DNA from: Opitutales bacterium
Lineage (GTDB): Bacteria; Verrucomicrobiota; Verrucomicrobiia; Opitutales; Oceanipulchritudinaceae
Direction of reading: 5' to 3'
Assembly: GCA_020831525.1 (NCBI GenBank)
Contig: JAFIGH010000002.1
Coordinates: 55,085 to 119,084 of the forward strand
DNA length: 64,000 nt
Shown: positions 1 to 8,054 of the stretch, piece by piece
Numbering within the stretch: position 1 is the stretch's first letter
How the letters are laid out: every line of letters starts with the position of its first letter
Notes under the pieces: model-generated
What the model saw: the letters and a program-made list of their open reading frames with translations, nothing else
What the model was told of the DNA's origin: nothing
The model's database searches: none
Made by a program: the position numbers and the translations under genes

Positions 1-1531
1 GGCTTTCCCATGTCTCACCATCGGTGGTCCATTCAATAATCGTCTTCCCCTCGTGTACGCCCGCGACGACGAGGTGTTCACCCACCCGGGCGAAGAACCG
101 GCAGGCCTCCGGCGGCATCTCCCGGACGACAGACCACTCGTCCGCTGATGGAGAGTATTCCCAAACCGCGGCATTACCATCGCCGTTGTCACGGGTTGCA
201 GCCCACATGCGGTCATACGCTTCGGTGATGCTGAAGAAGCCGGTGACGGCGGGAATGCCCAAGCGGGAGCGGTCGAAACTCATCCATCCGGTGTCTGCCG
301 CCAGTGACGTCTCCCATGAACTTCCGCCGCCGGAGACCGTATACACTGTTCTGGCAGTGGCTGCGAACGAGATATCGCCCAGCATGCCGAAACTGGTGAG
401 GAAAAAACGCGAGGGATCGGGGCGCCCGAGGTTGATCGTTTCGGATTGCCCGTCGACGGTGCGTTGCAACGCCGAAGCGGTGGAAGTTTCGTTGCCGTAG
501 CTTTCCGAGAGCAGATCGAGTTGGACAGATTGCCCGTCAACAATACCGGCGGCACTGCGTGGAAACGCGACTGTGAACCGTTCGGGGTTGACGGATAAGC
601 TTCCGGTGGGGGCCGTACTGAATACTTCGAAGTCAGTTGTGTGAAGCAAGTAGTCGAACCCGTAGCGCCAATCAGTAATCACCATCTGCGCATAGCGCCC
701 GACCACGTGAAATCCGTCGTCCCAACGACGTATGCGCGGGTCCCAGATCCAGAGCACGCCGGGGAATCCTCCCGGAGTCAGACCGAACGGCTCTATCACC
801 CTCCATGTTTCCAGATCGTCGCTGTGCAGGGCTACGTGTTCCTGCGGACCGAAATACGTTCCGTAGGACATGAAGATGAGGACGTGGCCGGAGCCCGCTG
901 TGGGCTGGACGGATGCCAGCGGCGCGACCCTCCCCGCTTCATCCGGGGCCGGGTCGACGGTTTCCCACGCCGCGCCGTCCGTTGAGGCCTTCATTTCCGT
1001 TCCTTCCACCGCGACCCACCGGCCGCCGATGCGGTCAAGCAGCCGGGCATCCGCGCCGAGGTTTGCCGCATGGCTCTCCCACGATTGGAGCGAATTTTCG
1101 TCGGCAAATGCGAAAACGCGGCCGCCCTCCGCCGAATCGTCATTCTTAAGCAGCGCGAACGTGCCGTCGCCGTAGGCATCGGGGATGCCCGGCGCGGGGA
1201 TCCGCCGCCAAGAGATCCGGTCTTCGGAGGTGAAGACAACGCCGTCCTCCTCCGCAAACCAGAGCGGCCCGACCCGCGTGCCCGCGAAATACCGGTGCCC
1301 CTTGGGATCGGGGGTCCACTCCGCGCCGTTCAACGAACGGTAGGCCGCGCCATCGGAGAGCAGCCGGAAGGCACCCTCCGCAAAGCGCACGGCGTCAAGA
1401 CCGTCGTCCGCGAACGGTCCGCGCGGGAGCACCGTGGTGTTGTGGAGATAGGCCGTCTCCGCGGCAGCGGATGAAATCATGGCACCCGCAAGGGGGGCTG
1501 CCGTCATCATTGCAAGCATGCACATTCGCAT
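1..1531 (-). CDS. Secreted BNR/sialidase-like repeat protein, 3' end outside the window
   Basis: An open frame of 510 codons runs from an ATG at 1531 to the left edge without a stop, so the C-terminus is missing. The N-terminus is a signal peptide: several Met codons, a short hydrophobic run, and a likely cleavage after SSAAA. The mature part repeats short beta-propeller-like signatures ending in a Trp-rich strand (SLNGAEWTPD, SEDRISWRRI, STDGAAWETV, HSDDLETWRV, TTDGETWES), about every 40-80 residues. These resemble the S-x-D-x-G-x-x-W Asp-box of BNR/sialidase-type propellers. The protein is therefore probably exported and may bind or cleave glycans; the activity cannot be told from the repeats. 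No clear Shine-Dalgarno site precedes the ATG, and ATGs at 1525 and 1519 are alternatives. It is divergent from the next gene. Confidence 0.75.
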   Translation of the reverse strand, partial: MRMCMLAMMTAAPLAGAMISSAAAETAYLHNTTVLPRGPFADDGLDAVRFAEGAFRLLSDGAAYRSLNGAEWTPDPKGHRYFAGTRVGPLWFAEEDGVVFTSEDRISWRRIPAPGIPDAYGDGTFALLKNDDSAEGGRVFAFADENSLQSWESHAANLGADARLLDRIGGRWVAVEGTEMKASTDGAAWETVDPAPDEAGRVAPLASVQPTAGSGHVLIFMSYGTYFGPQEHVALHSDDLETWRVIEPFGLTPGGFPGVLWIWDPRIRRWDDGFHVVGRYAQMVITDWRYGFDYLLHTTDFEVFSTAPTGSLSVNPERFTVAFPRSAAGIVDGQSVQLDLLSESYGNETSTASALQRTVDGQSETINLGRPDPSRFFLTSFGMLGDISFAATARTVYTVSGGGSSWETSLAADTGWMSFDRSRLGIPAVTGFFSITEAYDRMWAATRDNGDGNAAVWEYSPSADEWSVVREMPPEACRFFARVGEHLVVAGVHEGKTIIEWTTDGETWES

Positions 1532-1814
1532 TGTAAACTGAAGATACGATACCTCGCCCGGAACGGATGCAAGCAAGGAACGAAATTTTCGGGAAACGGG
1601 CGTAGCGGCGGTCGTCAGACCGCGAAGCGGCTGGGCGGAAAGGTATGCGGTATGCGCGAAGCGCCGTGGACTGCTGTGAGGATCGCCGCCTTCGGAGTCC
1701 GGGCAATAGAAGTGCCGCGCGTCCTCCGTGCTCGGACGGACCCTTGCCGCTTCGCCGTCCAAAGGTCTTGCGCGCGCGGCTGCGGGTGGGTTGGGTAACA
1801 GACGATTTGTGCCG

Positions 1815-2408
1815 ATGACTTCTGTGAATCCACCACCGTTTGACGCGCGCGCCCACCGCGGGAACGACAACTACACCGGCGGGGTGTTTGCGCGGCGCGT
1901 GCTCTGGGGCCTTGGGGCGCTGCTCTTCCGCTGGAGCCCGCGTCCGCTCTACGGTTGGCGCAACGCGCTTCTCCGCCTCTTCGGGGCAAAGCTGGGCAAG
2001 GCCGTTCGCTTTTATCCGTCGGCGGAGGTGTTTTATCCGTGGAACCTCGAGGCGGGCGATTACACGACCGTCGGTCCGCGCGTGCAGGTGTATTCGCTCG
2101 GCAAGATAACGCTCGGGCCGGAGTGCCTCATTTCGCAAAATGTCCACATCTGCGCGGGGAGCCATGACTACACGAAGCCGAATCTCCCGCTCGTGACGCC
2201 GCCGGTGACGGTCGGACGCGGCGTGTGGATGTGCGCCGACGCCTTTGTCGGTCCCGGCGTGACGGTCGGTGACTACGCCATCCTTGCCGCGCGCGCGGTT
2301 GTCGTGCGCGATGTCGCGGCGGGCGCGGTTGCGGCGGGCAATCCGGCGCGGGCCGTGCGCCACCGCACAGGGTTTGGGCCGGGGGAGGGCGCGGATGCCC
2401 GTGCCTGA
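1815..2408 (+). CDS. WcaF-like left-handed beta-helix acetyltransferase
   Basis: This 197-residue protein carries hexapeptide repeats typical of left-handed beta-helix acyltransferases. Its N-terminal arrangement (GNDNYTGG, a hydrophobic segment with WSPRPLYGWRN, FGAKLG) matches colanic-acid acetyltransferases of the WcaF type. A catalytic-type His lies in CAGSHDYTKPNLPL. Such enzymes move an acetyl group from acetyl-CoA to a sugar hydroxyl in the cytoplasm. The frame is open back to an ATG at 1728, but the added 29 residues are basic and low in complexity, and the family start is MTSVNPPPF at 1815. The next gene starts 14 bases before this one stops, so the two are probably co-translated. 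The sugar acceptor is unknown. Confidence 0.8.
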   Translation: MTSVNPPPFDARAHRGNDNYTGGVFARRVLWGLGALLFRWSPRPLYGWRNALLRLFGAKLGKAVRFYPSAEVFYPWNLEAGDYTTVGPRVQVYSLGKITLGPECLISQNVHICAGSHDYTKPNLPLVTPPVTVGRGVWMCADAFVGPGVTVGDYAILAARAVVVRDVAAGAVAAGNPARAVRHRTGFGPGEGADARA

Positions 2409-3393
2409 CGACTCCCTCTTGGCGGAAGCGCTGGCTGCCTGCCGCCCGGACGGAGCGGTACTGGTCGATGAGGCCTTCTTGGACGCAACACCGCTGATCA
2501 CAGAAGGGGCGCTGCGCAGCGCGAGTCCCTTTGAGGTGGGTGTGCGCGAGGCGGGACGGCGGCTGGGTGCGGGACGGCGGATCGTCTTCGATCTCGACGA
2601 CACGCTCCTCAACACCGACTTCACGGCGAAGGACGGCTGGTTTCCCGATCCGCTCGAAAACGCGCCGGGCGTGGACGCATGGCGCTACGCCGCCATGCGG
2701 CGCGATCCATGGCGCACGCTGCGCAACGGCTGGCGGCTGCCGCGCCGCTACAGCTACAGCCCGCGCACCTACCCGTTCCTCGGCAATCCGCGTGTGCGCG
2801 CGCAGTGGCGGCCTGGCGTATTCGCCTTTCTCACCGGCCTGCGCGAGGGCGGTGCGGAACTGTACCTCGCCTCGGCCACCGCCCGCGCCCGCTGGCGCTA
2901 CCTCGGCACACGCTTTCCGCTGCTCAACGCGTTGTTTCCCGACGGGCACGCGGCCTGCGCCGAGGACCTCCTCGCCGCGGCCCTCGAAGCGGAAAGCGCG
3001 CAGGCGGACGCAGCGACGGCGGGCGGCTTTTTCTACGGGAAGACGCCGGGTCTTCTCCGGCGTGCCTTTGGTATCGAAGCATTTGATACGCTTGTCGACG
3101 ACTCGGCCTACGTCGCCCGCGCCTACGCCGCGCTCGGCGCGGAGAATAGCGTGCTGCACGTTCCACCCGGCGATCCCCACGGTGACGCCGTCGCACGTAT
3201 CGCGGCGGAGCTGGCACGCCGTTTTGCCAGTAAAGACGCCGCCGCGGCGGCATCCTCCGCCCTCACCGGCGGCGAAGTAAAGCCGCTCGCCGTCCACCGC
3301 TTCGAGGACCCCTTCTACTATCCCACGCTGCACATTCCCGAGCGCCACGACCGCGTGGCGGAGGTTCTGCGGCGGACTATCCGGAATGGGTGA
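2395..3393 (+). CDS. HAD-superfamily hydrolase-like protein
   Basis: The protein has 332 residues. HAD motif I is clear at FDLDDT (nucleophile Asp66, general acid Asp68), motif II is probably the Ser/Thr in LYLASAT, and motif IV is the acidic pair in DTLVDDS. A long cap-like insertion rich in aromatic and basic residues lies between motifs I and II. The fold predicts a phosphatase or phosphotransferase; the substrate is unknown. The start at 2395 (MPVPDDSL) overlaps the acetyltransferase stop by 14 bases. The frame extends upstream to 2269, but that part lies inside the acetyltransferase and reads as basic low-complexity sequence. Co-transcription suggests a joint role, perhaps in glycan or cell-surface modification, which is inference. 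Confidence 0.75.
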   Translation: MPVPDDSLLAEALAACRPDGAVLVDEAFLDATPLITEGALRSASPFEVGVREAGRRLGAGRRIVFDLDDTLLNTDFTAKDGWFPDPLENAPGVDAWRYAAMRRDPWRTLRNGWRLPRRYSYSPRTYPFLGNPRVRAQWRPGVFAFLTGLREGGAELYLASATARARWRYLGTRFPLLNALFPDGHAACAEDLLAAALEAESAQADAATAGGFFYGKTPGLLRRAFGIEAFDTLVDDSAYVARAYAALGAENSVLHVPPGDPHGDAVARIAAELARRFASKDAAAAASSALTGGEVKPLAVHRFEDPFYYPTLHIPERHDRVAEVLRRTIRNG

Positions 3394-4157
3394 TTTCGTA
3401 TGCGAAGTGGAGATAGCCGGAGGTAATGCCTGTGCTCCGTCGAGCGAAACGTGCACGGATTAAAACGGAGCACGGGCATTCCTGTCCGTGGCGGTTTTGG
3501 CACGGGTAAGAAAACCCGTGCTCCGTCGAGCGAATCGTGCACGGCTTGGATCGCGGAACTTGTCGAGCGGACGAAGAAAGAAAAGTGATCTGGCGGGCGA
3601 AAATCCTGGAGCTTTTGCGAGAGCAGGGCCATGAAGTCCAACGGGAACGGTGCGCGGATAAGACGGGTGTACGCGAGCACTGCCAATGTAGCACCAGGCC
3701 GTAGCCGCCGACCGCGAACGCCGGACTGCCGGCCCAAAGGCCAGATTAGGATAATAATCAACGTTTATTACTGACAGGGTCGACGAAGAGTGGATAACCG
3801 TCCTATTCCCGACGAGGAATTCATTAACCGAAAGCAAGCTCGAAGTGAAAGATAAGTGAGGTAGTGTAGGTTGCTGTCGGGGCTATTTTGCGGATGCAAG
3901 TGTCGACCAATTGCGCACAGATGGCGGAATACAGTTTTCAACGTCCAGAAGGTCTCGAGCTGAAGGATCCCTTCACATTCGGAAGAATGATTATTCAATC
4001 AAAATACGTCCCGACGGAGGCCTCGATGTTACGGTGCATGTCGATTTGGAAGTCCGGTAATTGTTCTTCTTCCGCCACCGGGATCGACGCACGTGGACCT
4101 TCCAGCTGCGCCCGGCGGAGCGCGAGCCGCCGGATTTGTCGAAGGTGCCGGAGGGGC
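3394..4157. other. 764-base gene-poor stretch with repeats
   Basis: No convincing gene is seen on either strand. The left part (about 3430-3545) holds a 27-base direct repeat and GC-rich hairpins, listed separately. The middle (about 3740-4010) is richer in A and T than its surroundings. The open frames here are short and show no family motif. The stretch separates genes that converge from both sides. Confidence 0.6.
3432..3544. repeat. 27-base direct repeat with intervening hairpins
   Basis: Copies at 3432-3458 and 3518-3544 are identical except for one base (start GTGCTCCGTCGAGCGAA, end CGTGCACGG). Between them are a short inverted repeat CACGG...CCGTG around 3471-3490 and a perfect hairpin, GCACGGGT (3500-3507), loop AAGAAA, ACCCGTGC (3514-3521), which runs into the second copy. 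The structure resembles scattered palindromic intergenic repeats rather than a terminator, because no T-run follows. Confidence 0.75.
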
Positions 4158-5168
4158 TCAGTCACGGCGGGGACGGAGGGTCCAGGTCTCTTCGAGGCGG
4201 ATGGTTCCCCCGGGCGGAAGGGTCTCGTAGGGGCCGTGGAATTCGATTTCAAGCAAAGCGTCCGCGCGGTTGTTATGCTTTTGCAGGAAAACTTCCACAC
4301 TCGCGTGTTCGGGATGAACGCGCGCCGCTTCGGTGAAGGGCATGGCCTTTTCGAGAATGAGGTCGTCGAAGAAAATCTCCGCCCGCGCTGTCGGCACGCC
4401 CATGAAGGCTTTGTTCGCGACGGGTTCGGCGACTTCGGCCGCGCCTTCGTTGGCAAACGTGAACCAGCGGCCGTCGGCGGACACCTCGCCGTGAAAACGG
4501 TGGGGGTGGCTGTACCAAATGTCTTCTTCGCCGAACCCGTTTAAATCGACGCGGAAGGGCGTGTCCGCGTGAAAGCGGGTGTTGCTCCAGAGCCCCCACG
4601 AGACGGGCGCGTCGCGTATATTTTCGGCCTCGGCCGCGAGCCAGACGACATTGTCCGCACGCAGCTCGACGAACTTTGTCAGGCGCAGGCCGGAGACGGG
4701 GCTCGGGGGTCCGCACAGGACCACCCGGACCGGCGATTGTTCGAGGATTTCGTTGTCACCAAAAACCAAATAGGGATCCGGGGGCCACCACTGTCCCGCC
4801 CGTTGCGGAAGGAGGTCCTGCCGGTTCCACCACTCGCTTTGCGCGGCGACCCAGTAGATGTGGCCGTTGAAACCGCGCCACGGGGCGTCTGCGCGAAGCT
4901 CCGGCCAGGCTTCGGGCTGCCAGCCGGACGGGTCCGATTTGAGCAGGTTCGACCCGCCCCGGTGGCGCAGAAGCACCACCCGTCCGCCGACCTGCGGAAG
5001 CACGCCGACTTCGAGATCGCCGTGGCGGAGGACGATCAGGTGTGCCTCGGCCCCGGCGGGGGCGGAAGTGGCGGGCGTTTCGGGGGCCGGTCCGCAGCCC
5101 GCAAGCCATCCGAGGAGGAAAACCGCACTGCTCAAGGAGGCGGAGATGCGAGGCCGGGGGTTGTGCAT
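4158..5168 (-). CDS. DUF4380-like lipoprotein
   Basis: The 336-residue product starts with a lipoprotein signal: basic start MHNPRPR, hydrophobic core, lipobox LAGC, then a Pro/Ala/Thr linker. The mature domain opens with GDLEVGVLPQVGGRVVLLRH and has HIYWVAAQSEWW in its first half, which I associate with DUF4380, a galactose-mutarotase-like beta-sandwich family. It is probably anchored to a membrane on the periplasmic side. A sugar-related role follows from the fold only. The open frame extends upstream to 5357, but the ATG at 5168 sits exactly at the lipoprotein signal. No operon partner is evident. Confidence 0.7.
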   Translation of the reverse strand: MHNPRPRISASLSSAVFLLGWLAGCGPAPETPATSAPAGAEAHLIVLRHGDLEVGVLPQVGGRVVLLRHRGGSNLLKSDPSGWQPEAWPELRADAPWRGFNGHIYWVAAQSEWWNRQDLLPQRAGQWWPPDPYLVFGDNEILEQSPVRVVLCGPPSPVSGLRLTKFVELRADNVVWLAAEAENIRDAPVSWGLWSNTRFHADTPFRVDLNGFGEEDIWYSHPHRFHGEVSADGRWFTFANEGAAEVAEPVANKAFMGVPTARAEIFFDDLILEKAMPFTEAARVHPEHASVEVFLQKHNNRADALLEIEFHGPYETLPPGGTIRLEETWTLRPRRD

Positions 5169-5475
5169 CCCGCAAGATAAACCGATATTCGCGCCCGCCC
5201 GCAAGCCGTGAGACAGGTTGTACACGGGGTCATTTTCTTGTCTTTGGCGCCGGATGGACGGGCTCGGTTCTTCTGTGACGCAGCGTGCACGCGTTGCGGC
5301 GCGTTGCGATGCGGACCAGTCTGCGACGAGCGCAGCCGAGCTGAGGTCCCGCACCAATTATTCTGGTGCCCGCGTGCGCACGGCCTTTCTGTGCGCAGTT
5401 GGGCATCGAGCCGGTTCAGGAAAACCGCCATACTCCGTTCGCCGGCCTTGGCACTGCGTCTGCTGTTCGGCGGGA
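5169..5475. other. 307-base intergenic region between divergent genes
   Basis: This region must hold the promoters of the lipoprotein (minus) and the RidA gene (plus). I could not identify convincing -35/-10 pairs. It has one small perfect hairpin, GCACCA (5351-5356) with TGGTGC (5364-5369), without a T-run. No coding signature was recognised. Confidence 0.5.
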
Positions 5476-6027
5476 ATGAAAACCACTCGACACTTCCGCA
5501 TGGTGCGACTTCGCCAGGCGTTGCGCTACGTCCTTCTGGCCGCCCTCTGCCCGGTGTTGGCGGCGGACACCGTCGAGGATCGTTTGAGAGCCGCGAACAT
5601 AACGCTGCCGGAGGTCGGTCCGCCGGTGGCGAATTACGTGGCGGCGGTTCGTTCGGAAAATCTTGTTTTTCTCGCTGGAGCCATTCCGCGCGCCGTTGAC
5701 GGAAGCGTTATCGAAGGCAGGGTGGGGCGGGACGTGACCCTTGAGGAGTGTTACGAAGCCGCGCGCAACACCGGTATCCACCTCATCGCGGCGCTGCGCG
5801 CGGAGATCGGCGACCTCGAAAAGGTGCGCCGGTGGGTCAAGGTCGAGGGGTATGTGAATGCCCCCGCCGATTTTTCCCAACATCCGGCCGTCATCAATGG
5901 ATGCTCCGATCTGCTCGTGGAGATTTTCGGGGACCGGGGGCGCCATGCGCGCGTCGCCCTCGGTGCGGCTTCCCTGCCCCTTAACGCCTGCGTCGAAATC
6001 GCCGCCATCGTCGAAGTGGCGGATTGA
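5476..6027 (+). CDS. Exported RidA/YjgF family protein
   Basis: The 183-residue protein has a signal peptide (VRLRQALRYVLLAALCPVLAAD) followed by a RidA-like domain. Landmarks are the start AANITLPEVGPPVANYVAAV, the FLAGAIP strand, the GxVGRDVTLEE turn, and the C-terminal GAASLPLNACVEIAAI. Cytosolic RidA proteins deaminate reactive enamines and imines. Here the usual catalytic Arg region reads HARVALGAASLP, as in the YjgF subgroup of hypothetical function. Export makes a role in scavenging enamines from PLP enzymes less obvious. Alternative start: the ATG at 5500, just before the hydrophobic segment. A class V (PLP-dependent) aminotransferase remnant lies directly downstream on the other strand. 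Confidence 0.75.
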   Translation: MKTTRHFRMVRLRQALRYVLLAALCPVLAADTVEDRLRAANITLPEVGPPVANYVAAVRSENLVFLAGAIPRAVDGSVIEGRVGRDVTLEECYEAARNTGIHLIAALRAEIGDLEKVRRWVKVEGYVNAPADFSQHPAVINGCSDLLVEIFGDRGRHARVALGAASLPLNACVEIAAIVEVAD

Positions 6028-6035
6028 GAACCGGT

Positions 6036-6392
6036 TTAGGCAAAGTGCCGCAGGGCGTCGTCCAGCGCTTCCACGAACCGGTCGACATGCCGGAGGGGCG
6101 TCGGCACCCTTGGTGTAACGCGGATGCCGCGCACCGCCGGATGGGTGACCCCGACCGTATAGAGGCGATGGCGCGCGGCGAGAAAATCGGCAAGACCTCT
6201 GGGTTCGACGCCTTCGATCCCAACGTTGCCTACGGCCCCGTGCAGAGGTAATCGCAGTCGAGATCGCGAATCGAAAAATCGATGTGGGCGAAGGAGTGGG
6301 CCGCGCCGACGGCCACCTCAACGCCGCGCGCATGCGCCATTGAGCAGATCGCCCGGACTGGAAGAGTTTGCCGGGCGGAGGTGTACCTGTGC
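6036..6392 (-). pseudogene. Remnant of a class V aminotransferase
   Basis: Read on the minus strand, two parts of an isopenicillin-N-epimerase-like class V aminotransferase can be recognised. The first, in one frame, reads TLPVRAICSMAHARG, then a VGAAHSFAHIDF stretch and IRDLDCDYL, the region just before the PLP-lysine. It stops at a TAG near 6240. The second, in another frame, starts at AVGNVGIEGVEP, includes LYTVGVTHPAVRGIRVTP and RHVDRFVEALDDAL, and ends at a TAA at 6036. The middle, including the SLHKW-type lysine loop, is missing, as is everything before TLPVR. The gene is dead by large deletions plus a frame change. Confidence 0.75.
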
Positions 6393-6400
6393 TTTTGGTG

Positions 6401-7099
6401 TCAATGCCCGCGTGCGGCGAGGTATTCCAGCCACGGGATGTCGGCGGGGCGGGTGAGTTTCGGGTTGGGGTAGGGGTTCTCGACGAGGGTGAGGGAGATC
6501 CCGGCGCTTTGCGCGGCGGCGGCGTCGTCGGTCACGGGGGTGTCGAGGGCGCTGTAGGCGCGGAGGATGGCTTCTGCCGGGAAGACCTGGGGCGTTTCCG
6601 TGGCCCAGAGGCGTTCGCGGGGTGGTTCGCGGAGAGCGGTCTGTTCGGGCACTTCCGGGCCGGGGGCTTCCTTGATGGTGTCGGTGACGCGGTGGGCAAG
6701 GACAGCGTTGCCTGTACGCCGGGCGGTGTCAAGGAGGGCGCGCAGTGTATCCGGACGGATGAGCGGGCGCGCGGCGTCGTGGATGAAGGCGAAGCCCGCG
6801 ACGGCGCGCGTCTGCCCGAGTGCGAGGCGGACGGAGTCGTGCCGCTGCGCTCCGCCGCGCACGTAGCTGACGGGCACGGTCAGACCGGAGAGGAGGTGCT
6901 CAAGACGGCTGAGCTGGGGTGCGTCGCGGTAGGTCACGATCATCCGCCCGACGACCCCGGCCGTGGCGAAGGCATCGGCGGACCAGCGCACGACGGCCCG
7001 GCCCGCGAGGTCCCAGAGCACTTTGTCCGCGACCGCCCCGGAGAGGCGCGATCCGCTGCCCGCGGCGAGGAGGACGGCCGTGTTGTTCAGAATTTCCAT
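6401..7099 (-). CDS. ispD: 2-C-methyl-D-erythritol 4-phosphate cytidylyltransferase
   Basis: IspD joins CTP and MEP to give CDP-methylerythritol, the third step of the non-mevalonate isoprenoid pathway, in the cytoplasm. The 232-residue product has the usual length. The nucleotide-binding loop is LLAAGSGSRL near residue 10, with Lys26 in the position of the family lysine. The HDAARPL motif is intact, and VTDTIK and ATETPQVF correspond to conserved family segments. The ATG at 7099 places the glycine loop at the normal distance from the N-terminus; upstream in-frame codons lie within the ispE start region. The next pathway enzyme but one partner, ispE, is divergent with only 43 bases between starts. 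Confidence 0.93.
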   Translation of the reverse strand: MEILNNTAVLLAAGSGSRLSGAVADKVLWDLAGRAVVRWSADAFATAGVVGRMIVTYRDAPQLSRLEHLLSGLTVPVSYVRGGAQRHDSVRLALGQTRAVAGFAFIHDAARPLIRPDTLRALLDTARRTGNAVLAHRVTDTIKEAPGPEVPEQTALREPPRERLWATETPQVFPAEAILRAYSALDTPVTDDAAAAQSAGISLTLVENPYPNPKLTRPADIPWLEYLAARGH

Positions 7100-7130
7100 C
7101 GGTTCGAAACGACTCGTTTTGACATTGTGA

Positions 7131-7135
7131 GGAGG
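7131..7135 (+). promoter_or_regulatory. Shine-Dalgarno site deciding the ispE start
   Basis: GGAGG at 7131-7135 (context GAGGAGG) lies 7 bases before a TTG at 7143 and 22 bases before the first ATG at 7158. Spacing favours the TTG codon as the true start. Confidence 0.65.
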
Positions 7136-7142
7136 ACAGACA

Positions 7143-8054
7143 TTGCATCGTGCCACAATGGAAAAGAAAGCGTCCCCTGCGCGCGGCTCTCGGTTCTCGC
7201 CGGCGAAGATCAATCTGTTTCTCGCCGTCACCGGTCTTCGCTCCGACGGCTTTCATGATCTTGTCTCGATTGTCGCGCAATGTGCCTTCGGCGACCGCCT
7301 CACGCGCGAAGACGCCGGGAGCGGGGCGACGGAGGATTCGCTCGAAGTGACGGGGGCGGATGTGCCTGTGAGCGCGGAGAATCTAGTCCTGCGCGCGGCT
7401 GCGGCCTTCCGGCGCGCCGAGCCCAACCTACCGCCGCAGCGGTTTACCCTCGACAAGCGTATTCCCGTGGGGGCCGGGTTGGGCGGCGGGAGCGGGGATG
7501 CCGCCGCCGCCCTGCGCCTGCTCGCGGAGCGCATGCCGGGTATGTCGGCCACGTGGCTGGGCGGAATCGGCGCGGGTCTGGGGTCGGATGTAGCGCTTTT
7601 TCTACAGGACCATGCGGTAACCATGCGGGGCCGCGGCGACCGGGTGGAGGATTTGCCGGAGACGGCGCGCGACCGCCTGAGCGGGCTGCCCGTGCTCCTA
7701 TTCGGTCCGCCCGTGGCTATGGAGACGCCGCGGGCCTACGCTCTCCTGCGCGCGCGGGGAAACTATGCCCGGCCGGCGTGGGCGGAGGAACAGGTGGCGG
7801 CGTTCGCGGAGGGAGATCTGCCGCTTGAGGATCTTCTTTTCAACAGCTTCGCGGAGGTTGTGGAGGAGCGGTTGCCGACGATCGCGGTGGTCTTGCGCGC
7901 CGTGCGGGAGGCGGGGATCCCGGCCCTCATGAGCGGCAGCGGCAGCGCCTGTTTCGCCCTGCCGCGTGAGGATGCCGATACGGAGAAGGTGCGCGGGATT
8001 GCCGCTGACGCATGGGGCGCGGGGGCGTTTTTTACGCCGACATTTCTTCTTTGA
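7143..8054 (+). CDS. ispE: 4-diphosphocytidyl-2-C-methyl-D-erythritol kinase
   Basis: IspE phosphorylates the 2-hydroxyl of CDP-methylerythritol, the step after IspD. The GHMP-kinase signatures are clear: the substrate segment SPAKINLFL (residues 19-27), the ATP loop PVGAGLGGGSGDAAAAL (about 108-124), a GSDVALFL segment, and the C-terminal ALMSGSGSACFAL. The length of 303 residues fits the family. The start is taken as TTG because of the well-spaced GGAGG; an ATG start at 7158 would shorten it by five residues. Its 3' end overlaps the convergent CCA-enzyme gene by 23 bases. With ispD opposite, the pair forms a compact divergent isoprenoid locus. Confidence 0.93.
   Translation: MHRATMEKKASPARGSRFSPAKINLFLAVTGLRSDGFHDLVSIVAQCAFGDRLTREDAGSGATEDSLEVTGADVPVSAENLVLRAAAAFRRAEPNLPPQRFTLDKRIPVGAGLGGGSGDAAAALRLLAERMPGMSATWLGGIGAGLGSDVALFLQDHAVTMRGRGDRVEDLPETARDRLSGLPVLLFGPPVAMETPRAYALLRARGNYARPAWAEEQVAAFAEGDLPLEDLLFNSFAEVVEERLPTIAVVLRAVREAGIPALMSGSGSACFALPREDADTEKVRGIAADAWGAGAFFTPTFLL

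Noticed and set aside
1395..2624. A 409-codon frame on the minus strand spanning the divergent gene start and the acetyltransferase gene
   Set aside because: Arg- and Pro-rich low-complexity translation; antisense to clear family motifs.
5351..5369. Small hairpin GCACCA/TGGTGC as a terminator
   Set aside because: Six base pairs, no T-run, and located between divergent starts.
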